64,000 nucleotides of DNA from Sphingomonas sp. HF-S4 (GTDB lineage Bacteria; Pseudomonadota; Alphaproteobacteria; Sphingomonadales; Sphingomonadaceae): positions 744,001 through 808,000 of the forward strand of contig NZ_JAWJEJ010000002.1 in NCBI RefSeq assembly GCF_032911445.1. Direction: 5' to 3'. A program made the translations under genes and the position numbers. The notes below the pieces were generated by a model. It was not told the origin of the DNA, did no database searches, and worked only from the letters and a program-made list of their open reading frames with translations. Positions 1-9,107 of this stretch are shown in pieces (positions within the stretch are counted from its first letter, which is position 1; each line of letters begins with the position of its first letter).

Positions 1-1
1 G

Positions 2-3000
2 CAGGCAGGCGTCGCCCACGCCCAGGCGAACACGACCTACACGCCCGCGAGCAACCCGGGTTCGCCCAACCTGGCGGCGGGGGACCAGTTCACCCTCACC
101 GGTGGCAATGTTGTGTTTGGCGGCAATTCCGCCAACGACATGAATTTCGACGGTACGGTCACGGGTAACGGGGGACTGGCAAAGAGCGGGACGAAGACGC
201 TCACCCTGAATGCAACGAACAGCTTCACAGGCGGCACGACCGTCAACGCCGGCACGGTGATCGCGAATGCGAACGGTGCGCTGCCCACCGGCGGCAACGT
301 TACCATCGCGAGCGGCGGCACGCTGAAGCTCGGCACCGATCAGACTATCGGCGCCTTGAACGGCAATGGCCGGGTCGAGCTGAACAGCCGTAACCTCACG
401 GTCGATCTCGCCAGCGGCACCAGCCGCTTCGATGGTGCGCTCGTCGGGGGCCTCGCATATGTCGGATCCTGGCGCGTCGGCGCCGGCCCCGCCTGGAGCA
501 CCAATCCCGCCGTGCTGACCGGCCAGGAGGCGGCCGCGCTGATCTTCGGGGGCATTGCTGGCGAGTATGAGATCTCGTCGGTTTCCAACGTGCTTGCCGA
601 CATCGATTTCAAGGCCTGGGGCTCGGGCTACGGCGGCTTCAACACCTCCGCGCCGGTTGCGCAGAACTACAAGAATGATGCCGGCGCCCCCGGCTATGCC
701 AGCCCGCAGGACTTCTCGACGTATGTGTCGGATCATAACGGCAACAAGGTCAACTACGCCTTCTCCTATCGCGGCGCCGGGTCGCTGACCAAGACCGGTG
801 ACGGCACGCTGGTCCTTGCCGGCAATAACGCCTTCACCGGCACGACCACCGTCCAGGGTGGCACGCTGGCTCTGGAGGGTGGCCGTGCGATCTCCGATAC
901 CGCGGCAATCTTGGTTGGCACTGCCGGCACGCTGAAGATCACCACTGCCGAGACGATCGGCAGCCTGGCGGGCGGCGGCACCGTGGTGCTCGACCAGACG
1001 CTGACTGCGGGCGGCAACAACGCCAGCACCAGCCATTCGGGAGCGATCTCGGGTGCCGGCGGGCTGGTCAAGACAGGCGCGGGAACGCTCACGCTCACCG
1101 GGACGAACAGCTATACGGGCGGCACCACGATCACCGCGGGCACGCTCCAGGGCAATAGCAACGCGATCCAGGGCAACGTCGTCAACAACGGCACGCTCGC
1201 GTTCAACCAGGACATCGATGGCAGCTTCGCCGGGACCGTCTCGGGCACCGGCGGCATCGTCAAGACCGGTGCCGGCACGCTGACCCTGACCTCGACCAAC
1301 ACCAACACGGGCGGCACGCGGATCGCGGACGGCACGCTCATCGCCGATGTCTCCGGCGCCCTTGCGACCGGCGGCAAGGTCACGATGACCGGCGGCACGC
1401 TGAAGCTCGGCGCGAACCAGAATATCGGCACGCTGAGCGGCACCGGCGCGATCGATCTGGGCATCTCCACGCTCGACGTAAACGTCGCCGGCGGCACGAC
1501 GCGCTTCGATGGCGCGATCTCGGGCGTCCGCGGCGTGACTCAATATGTGGGCTCCTGGGCGGTCGGCAGCGGTCCGGCCTGGTCCACCAACCCGGTCGTT
1601 TATTCCGGGCGGGAAGCCGCGGCGCTGCTGTTCGGCGGCAATGCGAGCGACTATGCGATCTCCACGGTGTCCAATTCGGGCGCCGACATCGACTTCAAGG
1701 CGTGGGGATCGGGCTTCGCCGGGTTCAACACCGAGGCGCCGGTCGCACAGGACTATAAGAACGACGCGGGCGCGCCGGGCTATGGCGGCACGCAGGATTT
1801 CTCGACCTATGTCAGCGACTGGAACCGCGAAAAGGTCAACTACGCCTTCCTCTATACGCCCTCGGGCGCGCTGACCAAGAGCGGCGCGGGCACGCTGATC
1901 CTGGGCGGCGCGAACACCTATACCGGCGCCACCACGATCAACGGCGGCACGCTTGCCGTCGACGGCGGGCAGGCGATCGCCGACACCGGCGCGGTGGTGA
2001 TCGGCGCGGCTGGCACCTTCCGGGTGATTTCGGCTGAGACGATCGGGAGCCTGTCTGGCAACGGCACGGTCGTTCTCGGCCAGACCCTTGCGATCGGCGG
2101 CGACAACAGCAGCACCGGCTTTGCCGGCACGATCGGTGGCGCCGGCGGACTGACCAAGATCGGCACCGGAACGCTGATGCTTTCGGGCACGAACGGCTAT
2201 GCGGGCGTGACCACCGTCGATGGCGGTACGCTGGCGGTCGCTGGCGGGAATGCGATCGCCGACAGCGGTTCGGTCGTAATTGGCGGCGGCGGCACGTTCC
2301 AGGTCAAGACTGCCGAGACGATCGGCAGCCTGTCGGGCAGCGGCGCGGTCCGGCTCGATCAGGCACTGACGCTTGGAGGCAACGATAGCAGCACGACCTA
2401 TGCCGGTGCGATCTCGGGCACCGGTGCCTTGGTGAAGACCGGCACGGGTACGCTCACTTTGGGCGGCACCAATAACTACACCGGCGGCACGGTAATCGCG
2501 GCCGGCACGATCCAGGGCGACAGCAATGCGATCCAGGGCGATGTCACCAATGACGGCACGCTCGTCTTCGATCAGGCGTTCGACGGCGGCTATGCCGGCA
2601 CCGTCTCTGGGACCGGCATGCTGGTGAAGGCGGGCAGCGGCACGCTAACCCTTTCGGGCGCCAATACCTATGGCGGCGGCACGCTGGTCACCTCGGGCAC
2701 GCTGCAGGGCGACACGCAGTCGCTCCAGGGTGATGTGACCAATGACGGCGTCCTCGCCTTCGCGCAGGATTTCGACGGCGCCTATGTCGGCAGCGTCTCG
2801 GGTAGCGGCGCGCTGGTCAAGACCGGTCTGGGCACGCTGACCCTTGGCGGCACCAACGTTTATACCGGCGGCACGATCATTATGGCCGGCGCGATCCGGG
2901 GTGACAGCAATGCGATCCAGGGCGATGTCGCCAACAACGGCACGCTCGTTTTCGATCAGGGTTTCGACGGCAGCCACGCCGGGGCGATCTCCGGAACCGG

Positions 3001-6000
3001 CACGTTGGTGAAGGCCGGCAGCGGCACGCTGACGCTTTCCGGTGCGAACAGCTATAGCGGCGGCACCCAGATCGCTTCGGGCACGCTGCGTGGCGACACC
3101 AATTCGCTCAAGGGCAATGTCGCCAATAATGGCGTCCTTGCCTTCGCGCAGGACTTCGATGGCGCCTATGCCGGAAGCGTTTCGGGCACCGGCATGCTGG
3201 TCAAGGCCGGCACGGGCACGCTCACCTTGGGCGGCACCAACGTCTATACTGGCGGCACAATCATCGCTGCCGGCACGATCCGAGGCGACAGCAATGCGGT
3301 TCGGGGCGATGTCGCCAATGACGGCACGCTCGTCTTCGATCAGGCGTTCGACGGCGGCTATGCCGGCACCGTCTCCGGGTCGGGTATGTTGGTGAAGGCA
3401 GGCAGCGGCACGCTTACGCTTTCGGGCGCCAACACCTATGGCGGCGGCACGCTGGTCACCTCGGGCACGCTGCAGGGCGACACCCATTCGCTCCAGGGTG
3501 ATGTGACCAATGAAGGCGTTCTCGCCTTCGCGCAGGATTTCGACGGCGCCTATGCCGGCGACCTCTCGGGCACCGGCGCGCTAGTCAAGACCGGGGCGGG
3601 CGCAGTGACTTTGGCCGGCAGCGCGAGCCACTCCGGCGGCACCCGCATCGACGGAGGCGTGCTGATCGGCAACACGTCCAACCTCCAGGGTTCGATCGTC
3701 AACCATGCGAACCTGGTGATCGGGCAGGGCACCGACGGCGATTTCGCCGCCGACCTCTCGGGCACGGGCAATCTCTACAAAGCGGGCGTCGGCACGGTGC
3801 GGCTCACCGGCACCATCGATCACTCCGGTATCACCGCAGTGATCGGCGGTCGCCTGATCGGGTCGACCAGCTCGATCCTGGGCGACATCTCGGTAGCGCA
3901 GGGCGCCACGCTCGAGTTCGACCAACAGGCCGACGGCATCTATGCCGGCAGCATGGTCAACCTCGAGGGTGTCGGCGTGGGCGGCCAGCTGGTGAAATCC
4001 GGCGCGGGCGCACTCACCGTCACCGGCCAGTTCGGCGCACAGGGCGGCACCCGGATCGAAGGCGGCAGCCTTGTCGGCACGGGCAGCACGCTGTGGGGCG
4101 ACTTCTTCGTCGGCGCCGAAACGACGCTGCAGATCGGGGAAGCCGAAGGCCGCGTCGTGGACTTCAACGGCGCGGTCAGCGGCAATGGCCAGTTCGTTAA
4201 GACGGGGGCCGGCACAGTGCGGCTCTCTGGCCGGTCGATCGACTTCGCCGGGACCACCGACATCACCCAGGGCGGCGTGCTGCTGACCGGCGCGCTGAAT
4301 GGCGCGGTCACGATCCGGCAGGGCGCAGCGCTGCAGGTGGGCGACGGAACCCGCTCGGGCGACCTTCTTGCCGACACGCGCAACGACGGGACGCTGATCT
4401 TCGACCAAGTGGGTGACTATCGCTATGAAGGCGCGCTCTCGGGCGCCGGCGCGCTGGTCAAGCAGGGCAGCGGCGCGCTGACCCTCGCGGGCGACTATGC
4501 CTATACCGGCGACACGGTCGTCCTCGGCGGCACCGTCTCGGTCGCTTCGCTGCTGCCGACCACCACCACGCTGCAGATCGACGGCGGTGCCTTCGATCTC
4601 GGCGGCACCAGCCAGTCGGTCTCCGGCCTGACCGGTACGGGCGGAAGCCTTCACTTCGGCGGCGGCAGGCTGGCGGTCAACCAGAACGACAATTCCAGCT
4701 ATGCCGGCAACCTCACCGGCAACGGCACGCTGGTGAAGGCGGGCACCGGCACGCTCAGCCTGCTTGGCGCCAGCACGCTTACCGGCAATTTGCTGCTCGA
4801 CGCGGGCGGTCTGGATGTCGGCGGCAGCCTAGCGAGCACCGTCACGGTCGCGAACGGGGCGACGCTCAGCGGCACCGGCCGCGTCGGCGGCATGGTCGTG
4901 CGTTCGGGCGGCGTCGCCGCGCCGGGCAGCCTGGTCGCGCTGCGGAGCGCCACGGGGTTGCGTGCGCTTGCCGTCGCGCCTTCGCCGATCGGCACGCTCA
5001 GCGTCGCGGGCAACGTCACCTTCGAGGCGGGCTCGTTCTACCGGGTCAATGTCAATGCCAGCGGCGCCTCGGACAAGATCGCCGCCACCGGCAGCGCATC
5101 GATCCAGGGCGGAACCGTGCAGGTGCTGGCGGCGAGCGGAAGCTATGCGCCACTGACCCACTACACGCTGCTCACTGCCGATGCCGGGGTGAACGGCAAG
5201 TTCGGTAGCGTGACCAGCAACCTCGCCTTCCTCACGCCGATCCTTAGCTATGCGTCGACCAGCGTGTCGCTCGATCTCGTTCGCAACGACATCAGCTTCA
5301 CCGCGATCGCGCAGAGCAGCAACGAGCGCAACATCGCGGCAAAGGTGACGGCGCTCGGCGTCGGCAATCCGCTGTTCAATTCGGTGCTGTTCATGGACGC
5401 TGGCGGCGCCCGCCAGCAGTTTAACCTGCTCTCCGGCGAGATCCATGCCTCCACCCGCACCGCGATGCTCAACGATGCGGCGCTTCCGGTGAACGCGGCG
5501 GTCGATCATCTTGCGGAGACGTCGGCACATAGCGGCGTGTGGATGCAGGGCCTGGGCAATTGGTCACAGTTCGATGCCAATGGCGAGTCGGCCTTCACCC
5601 GCAGCAAGGTTCAGGGGTTGATGGGCGGCGTCGATTTCGTCGTCGCGCCGGAGCAGAACCTGCGCATCGGCATTGCCGGCGGCTATACGCAGGACGACCT
5701 CTCCGCTTCGGCGGTCGCCAGCACCGCCAAGCTGAAGAGCGTGCACGTCCTGGGGTATCTGGGCGCCAGCGTCTCCGGGGTCGAACTGCGCGCGGGCGGC
5801 GGATACAGCCGTGTCGACGCGGATACCACGCGGACCGTGCCGGTGGCGGGGGCCAGCCAGCGCCTGACTGCCAGCTATGCCAGCGACGTGGTGCAGGGCT
5901 TCGCCGAAGTCGCCTATCCGATGCCGCTCGGCGGCGGCGTGGTCGCGCCCTACGGCAAGGTAACGGTGACGAACTTCGCCCGGCCCGACTTCGCGGAAAC

Positions 6001-6349
6001 CGGCGGCAGCGTTGCGCTGGCGGCGGAAAAGGCGAACGACACCACCACGCTGTCGAACATCGGTGTGCGCTTCGAGACGGCCTTGGCCGGTGCATTCTCG
6101 GTCGGCGGCAAGCTGGGCTGGGAACATGCCTGGGGCGATCTCTATCCGGTCAGCAGCATGACCTTGGCCGGCACCACGGGTAGCTTCGACGTGCTCGGCG
6201 CACCGCTGTCGCGCAACACCGCGGCGGTCGCGCTCAACGGCGTACTGCGCCTCTCCGAGACGATGACTGCATCGTTCGGTTATGAGGGGCGGATCGGCTC
6301 GTCCAACCAGTCGAATGCCGTGAAGGGGGCGATCAGCCTGCGGTTCTGA
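2..6349 (+). CDS. Giant autotransporter with PATR repeats and C-terminal beta-barrel, 5'-partial
   Basis: This is a type V secreted surface protein whose C-terminal barrel should carry the passenger across the outer membrane. The frame is open from base 2 and the first residues read QAGVAHAQANTTYTP, which looks like the end of a signal peptide with an AHA-QA cleavage site, so only the first few tens of codons are missing. About 2115 residues are visible. Most are glycine-rich 'GTGTLTLSGANTYTGGT' units typical of autotransporter-associated beta-strand (PATR) repeats. Two copies of a roughly 105-residue module with EAAALLFGG and ADIDFKAWGSG motifs interrupt them, near residues 152-255 and 510-617. 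The barrel starts near residue 1845 (GVWMQGLGNW), and the chain ends ISLRF with the terminal Phe usual for outer-membrane proteins. The ligand or adhesion target cannot be told. Confidence 0.93.
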   Translation, partial: QAGVAHAQANTTYTPASNPGSPNLAAGDQFTLTGGNVVFGGNSANDMNFDGTVTGNGGLAKSGTKTLTLNATNSFTGGTTVNAGTVIANANGALPTGGNVTIASGGTLKLGTDQTIGALNGNGRVELNSRNLTVDLASGTSRFDGALVGGLAYVGSWRVGAGPAWSTNPAVLTGQEAAALIFGGIAGEYEISSVSNVLADIDFKAWGSGYGGFNTSAPVAQNYKNDAGAPGYASPQDFSTYVSDHNGNKVNYAFSYRGAGSLTKTGDGTLVLAGNNAFTGTTTVQGGTLALEGGRAISDTAAILVGTAGTLKITTAETIGSLAGGGTVVLDQTLTAGGNNASTSHSGAISGAGGLVKTGAGTLTLTGTNSYTGGTTITAGTLQGNSNAIQGNVVNNGTLAFNQDIDGSFAGTVSGTGGIVKTGAGTLTLTSTNTNTGGTRIADGTLIADVSGALATGGKVTMTGGTLKLGANQNIGTLSGTGAIDLGISTLDVNVAGGTTRFDGAISGVRGVTQYVGSWAVGSGPAWSTNPVVYSGREAAALLFGGNASDYAISTVSNSGADIDFKAWGSGFAGFNTEAPVAQDYKNDAGAPGYGGTQDFSTYVSDWNREKVNYAFLYTPSGALTKSGAGTLILGGANTYTGATTINGGTLAVDGGQAIADTGAVVIGAAGTFRVISAETIGSLSGNGTVVLGQTLAIGGDNSSTGFAGTIGGAGGLTKIGTGTLMLSGTNGYAGVTTVDGGTLAVAGGNAIADSGSVVIGGGGTFQVKTAETIGSLSGSGAVRLDQALTLGGNDSSTTYAGAISGTGALVKTGTGTLTLGGTNNYTGGTVIAAGTIQGDSNAIQGDVTNDGTLVFDQAFDGGYAGTVSGTGMLVKAGSGTLTLSGANTYGGGTLVTSGTLQGDTQSLQGDVTNDGVLAFAQDFDGAYVGSVSGSGALVKTGLGTLTLGGTNVYTGGTIIMAGAIRGDSNAIQGDVANNGTLVFDQGFDGSHAGAISGTGTLVKAGSGTLTLSGANSYSGGTQIASGTLRGDTNSLKGNVANNGVLAFAQDFDGAYAGSVSGTGMLVKAGTGTLTLGGTNVYTGGTIIAAGTIRGDSNAVRGDVANDGTLVFDQAFDGGYAGTVSGSGMLVKAGSGTLTLSGANTYGGGTLVTSGTLQGDTHSLQGDVTNEGVLAFAQDFDGAYAGDLSGTGALVKTGAGAVTLAGSASHSGGTRIDGGVLIGNTSNLQGSIVNHANLVIGQGTDGDFAADLSGTGNLYKAGVGTVRLTGTIDHSGITAVIGGRLIGSTSSILGDISVAQGATLEFDQQADGIYAGSMVNLEGVGVGGQLVKSGAGALTVTGQFGAQGGTRIEGGSLVGTGSTLWGDFFVGAETTLQIGEAEGRVVDFNGAVSGNGQFVKTGAGTVRLSGRSIDFAGTTDITQGGVLLTGALNGAVTIRQGAALQVGDGTRSGDLLADTRNDGTLIFDQVGDYRYEGALSGAGALVKQGSGALTLAGDYAYTGDTVVLGGTVSVASLLPTTTTLQIDGGAFDLGGTSQSVSGLTGTGGSLHFGGGRLAVNQNDNSSYAGNLTGNGTLVKAGTGTLSLLGASTLTGNLLLDAGGLDVGGSLASTVTVANGATLSGTGRVGGMVVRSGGVAAPGSLVALRSATGLRALAVAPSPIGTLSVAGNVTFEAGSFYRVNVNASGASDKIAATGSASIQGGTVQVLAASGSYAPLTHYTLLTADAGVNGKFGSVTSNLAFLTPILSYASTSVSLDLVRNDISFTAIAQSSNERNIAAKVTALGVGNPLFNSVLFMDAGGARQQFNLLSGEIHASTRTAMLNDAALPVNAAVDHLAETSAHSGVWMQGLGNWSQFDANGESAFTRSKVQGLMGGVDFVVAPEQNLRIGIAGGYTQDDLSASAVASTAKLKSVHVLGYLGASVSGVELRAGGGYSRVDADTTRTVPVAGASQRLTASYASDVVQGFAEVAYPMPLGGGVVAPYGKVTVTNFARPDFAETGGSVALAAEKANDTTTLSNIGVRFETALAGAFSVGGKLGWEHAWGDLYPVSSMTLAGTTGSFDVLGAPLSRNTAAVALNGVLRLSETMTASFGYEGRIGSSNQSNAVKGAISLRF

Positions 6350-6356
6350 TCGGCAA

Positions 6357-6387
6357 GGCGCGCCCGAGGAACGACCTCGGGCGCGCC
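6357..6387 (+). terminator. Hairpin terminator after the autotransporter gene
   Basis: A perfect 13-bp stem (ggcgcgcccgagg and its complement) with a 5-nt loop begins 8 bp after the stop codon. There is no T-run, so it may stop transcription less sharply than a canonical intrinsic terminator or may protect the 3' end of the mRNA. Confidence 0.7.
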
Positions 6388-6599
6388 GGCTCCCACGAAG
6401 TGGTGATGGGGCCTGGAATCAGCGCCCCATCGACATCGCTGATAGCGTTCAAAGTAGGCGAGACGCTCAACGCATTCCCAGACCTTAGAAATAACGACCA
6501 AGCCCTCGCCGACGAAGGAAGCGACCCGTTTGGCCGAACCCGCCCGCGCGTTGCAGACCGCAAAGATGTCCGGTTGCAAGGTTCCATATTCGGAGGCAG

Positions 6600-6765
6600 C
6601 GCCGACCGTCTCGCCTGTTATACCAACAAGCAGATCGCCTGGCGTCTCGGCGTCTCGACCGACACGATCAAAGCCAATCCAAAGCAACTGTTCGCAAAAT
6701 TGCGGGTTGATGATCGCACCCGTGCCGTGACCGCCGCTGGGCGCCGGGTTTTTATCGAGAACTAG
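6600..6765 (+). pseudogene. Remnant of a LuxR-type helix-turn-helix regulator (C-terminal fragment)
   Basis: The frame ending at this stop codon reads NKQIAWRLGVSTDTIKANPK followed by LFAKLRVDDRTRAVTAA. This is close to the DNA-binding helix-turn-helix of LuxR/NarL response regulators (usual form NKEIAxRLGVSxxTVKNHVxxLFAKLGVxDRT). Upstream sequence in the same frame does not resemble a receiver or autoinducer domain, so only the C-terminal part survives. Asn-Pro in place of the usual Asn-His within the recognition helix also suggests decay. It sits between the autotransporter and the left end of the first integrated element. Confidence 0.55.
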
Positions 6766-6901
6766 CTTGTGCGGACAGTTATCTGCGCCGGGGATGACGG
6801 CCGCAGGGGGACATGGCCCGGTAGTTTTTGGCGGTCTCTTAGACGCGCAGTGGCCGCACGGGCGATGGATCCGAAAGAGGTGATGCCTGGCTTTGACCGG
6901 G

Positions 6902-7110
6902 GCTTACAGGACTCGCACTTGTCCGCATAAACTGCGGAAAAGCGCGGGGATCAGTCCAGCTGAAAACCATGACCCCTGCGTGGCCACACTCTCAAATTCG
7001 GTCCGGTCGCCGGACTCGAACCTCCGACGAGCGACTCGTTTCAGGCCGCCTCGTGCGCGGTTGCATTGGCGTTTCAATGGGATTGAGTGGGCGAATTGGG
7101 CTAATTTTGT
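6902..7110. repeat. Left end of integrative element 1, with tRNA-Thr-derived att core
   Basis: The segment starts with gcttacaggactcgcacttg, matching the 3' end of the tRNA-Thr gene near 48351-48363 over its first 14 bases. The following ~200 bp are recognisably the same as the ~200 bp after the second core copy at 14912. Shared blocks include cagctgaa, cccctgcgtggcc, ggactcgaac and caggccgcctcgtgcgc. A tRNA-end core followed by an element-specific left terminus is what tandem integration of two related elements at one tRNA gene would leave. Confidence 0.7.
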
Positions 7111-7378
7111 TGAAAAAGTGAGCCTCTCAAAACGTAGCGAAATATTGGAACTCTGAATACTTCGAGTGCGCACGACCGATTCAAACATGGCGCGAACCTG
7201 ATTCTATCCCTGCGCATTGGCGCACGAAAATTACGTGCTCGGAGTTTTTCAACACAATAGGGCTGATTGCGGACAGGCAAGTCCATATCCGACCGTCCAG
7301 GCAGGCTGAGCATCTACGGCGCAGATGCCTACTTGCGTCGGAAATGCATGATATCTGTCACCCAAATCCTCTGACGAC

Positions 7379-7392
7379 GCGCACTGGTGCGC
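7379..7392. promoter_or_regulatory. Small inverted repeat upstream of the ABC transporter operon
   Basis: The sequence gcgcactggtgcgc is a perfect 5-bp inverted repeat with a 4-nt centre, about 60 bp before the ATPase start. It could be an operator for the response regulator encoded downstream, but nothing beyond its symmetry and position supports this. Confidence 0.25.
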
Positions 7393-7450
7393 AGTGTCCC
7401 CATCCTCGATGAAAACGCCATCGAAGGAGCGAAAAGTGAAGGGGGGCCAT

Positions 7451-8344
7451 ATGCAAATCGTAGGGCAATTCGAAGGAGTCTCTAAAAAGTTCGGCGGCCA
7501 CACGGTTCTTGACGGCATTAGCCTTGAGATCCGCGCCGGCGAAGTCACCGCGCTGCTCGGCCCCAACGGCGCCGGTAAGACCACCACCGTCGGCCTGCTC
7601 ACCGGCCGGCTGACCCCGGACAGCGGCAAGGTCGACCTGTTCGGGCTCGATCCCTCGCGCCCGCTCGCCCGCGCCCGCATGGGCGTCATGCTCCAGAGCG
7701 CCGGTCTCCCCGACGTTCTGACCGTCCGCGAACTGGTGACGCTGCAATCGGGCTATTATCGCCGCCCCCGAGAAGTCGCCGAGACGATTGCCATCGCCGG
7801 CCTCGATGGCCTCGAAAAGCGCGCGGCCGGCAAGCTCTCGGGCGGCCAGCAGCGCCGGCTTCATTATGCCCTCGCCATTTGCGGCCAACCCGACCTGCTC
7901 GTCCTCGACGAACCTACCACCGGGCTCGACCACGAGGCCCGCCGCCGCCTCTGGACGACCGTCCGCGAAGAGGCCGACAGCGGCGCCGCGGTCCTGCTCA
8001 CAACCCATTACCTCGAAGAGGCCGACGCCCTTGCCGACCGCATCGTCGTCATCGCTGAAGGCCGGATCATCGCCGACGATGCTCCCGCTGGGATCAAGGC
8101 CAGCGTCGGCGGCTCGACGATCCGGTGCCGCACCATGCTCACCGAGCCGCACCTCGCCGCGCTCCCCGGCGTGCGCTCGGTCGCCCACAGCGGCGCCGCC
8201 GCCACCCTGCTGGTAACCGATGCCGCCACCAGCGCCCGCGCGTTGCTCGCCGCCGATCTAGCGCTCACCGATCTGACGATCAGCGCAGCCTCGCTTGAGG
8301 AAGCGCTCGCCAACCTCGCCACCTCGACTCGAAAGGCAGCCTGA
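7451..8344 (+). CDS. ABC-2 type exporter, ATP-binding subunit
   Basis: This is the cytoplasmic ATPase that should energise the membrane protein encoded next. The 297-residue product has Walker A GPNGAGKTT at 37-45, the signature LSGGQQRR near 129-136, and Walker B LLVLDEPTTGLD near 149-160, followed by a switch histidine in LLTTHYLEEAD. I chose the ATG at 7451 because it follows a purine-rich stretch (gtgaaggggggcc) and begins right at the conserved domain; longer starts add a non-conserved leader. The stop overlaps the next start as TGATG, so the two are translationally coupled. Two-component regulated exporters of this kind often act in drug or peptide efflux or in membrane homeostasis, but the substrate is unknown. 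Confidence 0.92.
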   Translation: MQIVGQFEGVSKKFGGHTVLDGISLEIRAGEVTALLGPNGAGKTTTVGLLTGRLTPDSGKVDLFGLDPSRPLARARMGVMLQSAGLPDVLTVRELVTLQSGYYRRPREVAETIAIAGLDGLEKRAAGKLSGGQQRRLHYALAICGQPDLLVLDEPTTGLDHEARRRLWTTVREEADSGAAVLLTTHYLEEADALADRIVVIAEGRIIADDAPAGIKASVGGSTIRCRTMLTEPHLAALPGVRSVAHSGAAATLLVTDAATSARALLAADLALTDLTISAASLEEALANLATSTRKAA

Positions 8345-9096
8345 TGGCCACCGCACTCGCTAATCCGCTCGGCGTGTTCGCGCGCGAAAGCGTCGCCGAG
8401 CTTCGCAAGAACCTTCGCCTGCCGCAATTTGCGCTGCCGACTATCATCACCCCTGCGGTCTTTTACGGCCTGTTCGCAATCGCGCTCAACAAAGGCGGTC
8501 CCGATGCCGCGGCCTACTCGCTCGCCACCTTCGGTGTGTTCGCCGCCACCGGGCCGGCCTTGTTCGGCTTCGGTGCCGGCGTTGCGGTCGAGCGCGAGAG
8601 CGGGCTGATCGAGCTGAAGCGTGTATCCCCGCTTCCTGGCGGCGCCTATGTCGTCGCCAAGCTGGTCTCGGCGGCAGCCATGGCAGCGCTCGCCCTGATA
8701 CTGATATACGGCCTGTCGCTGATCGGCGGCGTCCGCATGCCCGAGGAGCAATGGGCGCAATTGGTCGCAGTCCATCTCGTCGCGGTGGTTCCCTTCGCTC
8801 TGTTGGGCTTCTCGATCGGCATGCGCATAGGCGCCAAAGGTGCGATCGCCGCTGCCAATGCCTTCTATCTCGGCTTCTCGATCCTTGGCGGGCTGTGGAT
8901 GCCCATCACCATCCTGCCACCGTGGATGCAGCATCTCGCCTGGGTCACGCCCTCCTTCCATCTCGGCCAGCTGGCGCTGACCGTGATTGGGGTGCTGCCG
9001 CACGGATCCATCCTCGCCCATATCGCCGCGCTTGTCGGCATCACCATCCTCGCCGCGTGGTTCGCGGTCGACGGCTGGCAGCGCAGCCCGGCTTGA
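8344..9096 (+). CDS. ABC-2 type exporter, membrane permease subunit
   Basis: The 250-residue product is strongly hydrophobic, with about six predicted membrane spans. The N-terminal half carries a short cytoplasmic stretch (ERESGLIELKRVSPLP) of the kind seen in ABC-2 permeases, which reach the ATPase through such loops. It should form the pore for the ATPase encoded immediately upstream, with which it shares a 1-nt start/stop overlap. The kinase gene follows after about 11 nt, so all four genes probably form one transcript. Substrate cannot be inferred. Confidence 0.88.
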   Translation: MATALANPLGVFARESVAELRKNLRLPQFALPTIITPAVFYGLFAIALNKGGPDAAAYSLATFGVFAATGPALFGFGAGVAVERESGLIELKRVSPLPGGAYVVAKLVSAAAMAALALILIYGLSLIGGVRMPEEQWAQLVAVHLVAVVPFALLGFSIGMRIGAKGAIAAANAFYLGFSILGGLWMPITILPPWMQHLAWVTPSFHLGQLALTVIGVLPHGSILAHIAALVGITILAAWFAVDGWQRSPA

Positions 9097-9107
9097 CCGC
9101 CGGGCCG

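Noticed and set aside
2645..4654. Long minus-strand frames opposite the autotransporter
   Set aside because: They mirror the repetitive GC-rich gene on the other strand, have biased Ala/Arg composition and no recognisable domain.
113..5000. Regular DNA repeats of ~250 bp resembling a repeat array
   Set aside because: They are codon-phased and encode PATR protein repeats of the autotransporter; there are no unique spacers as in CRISPR.
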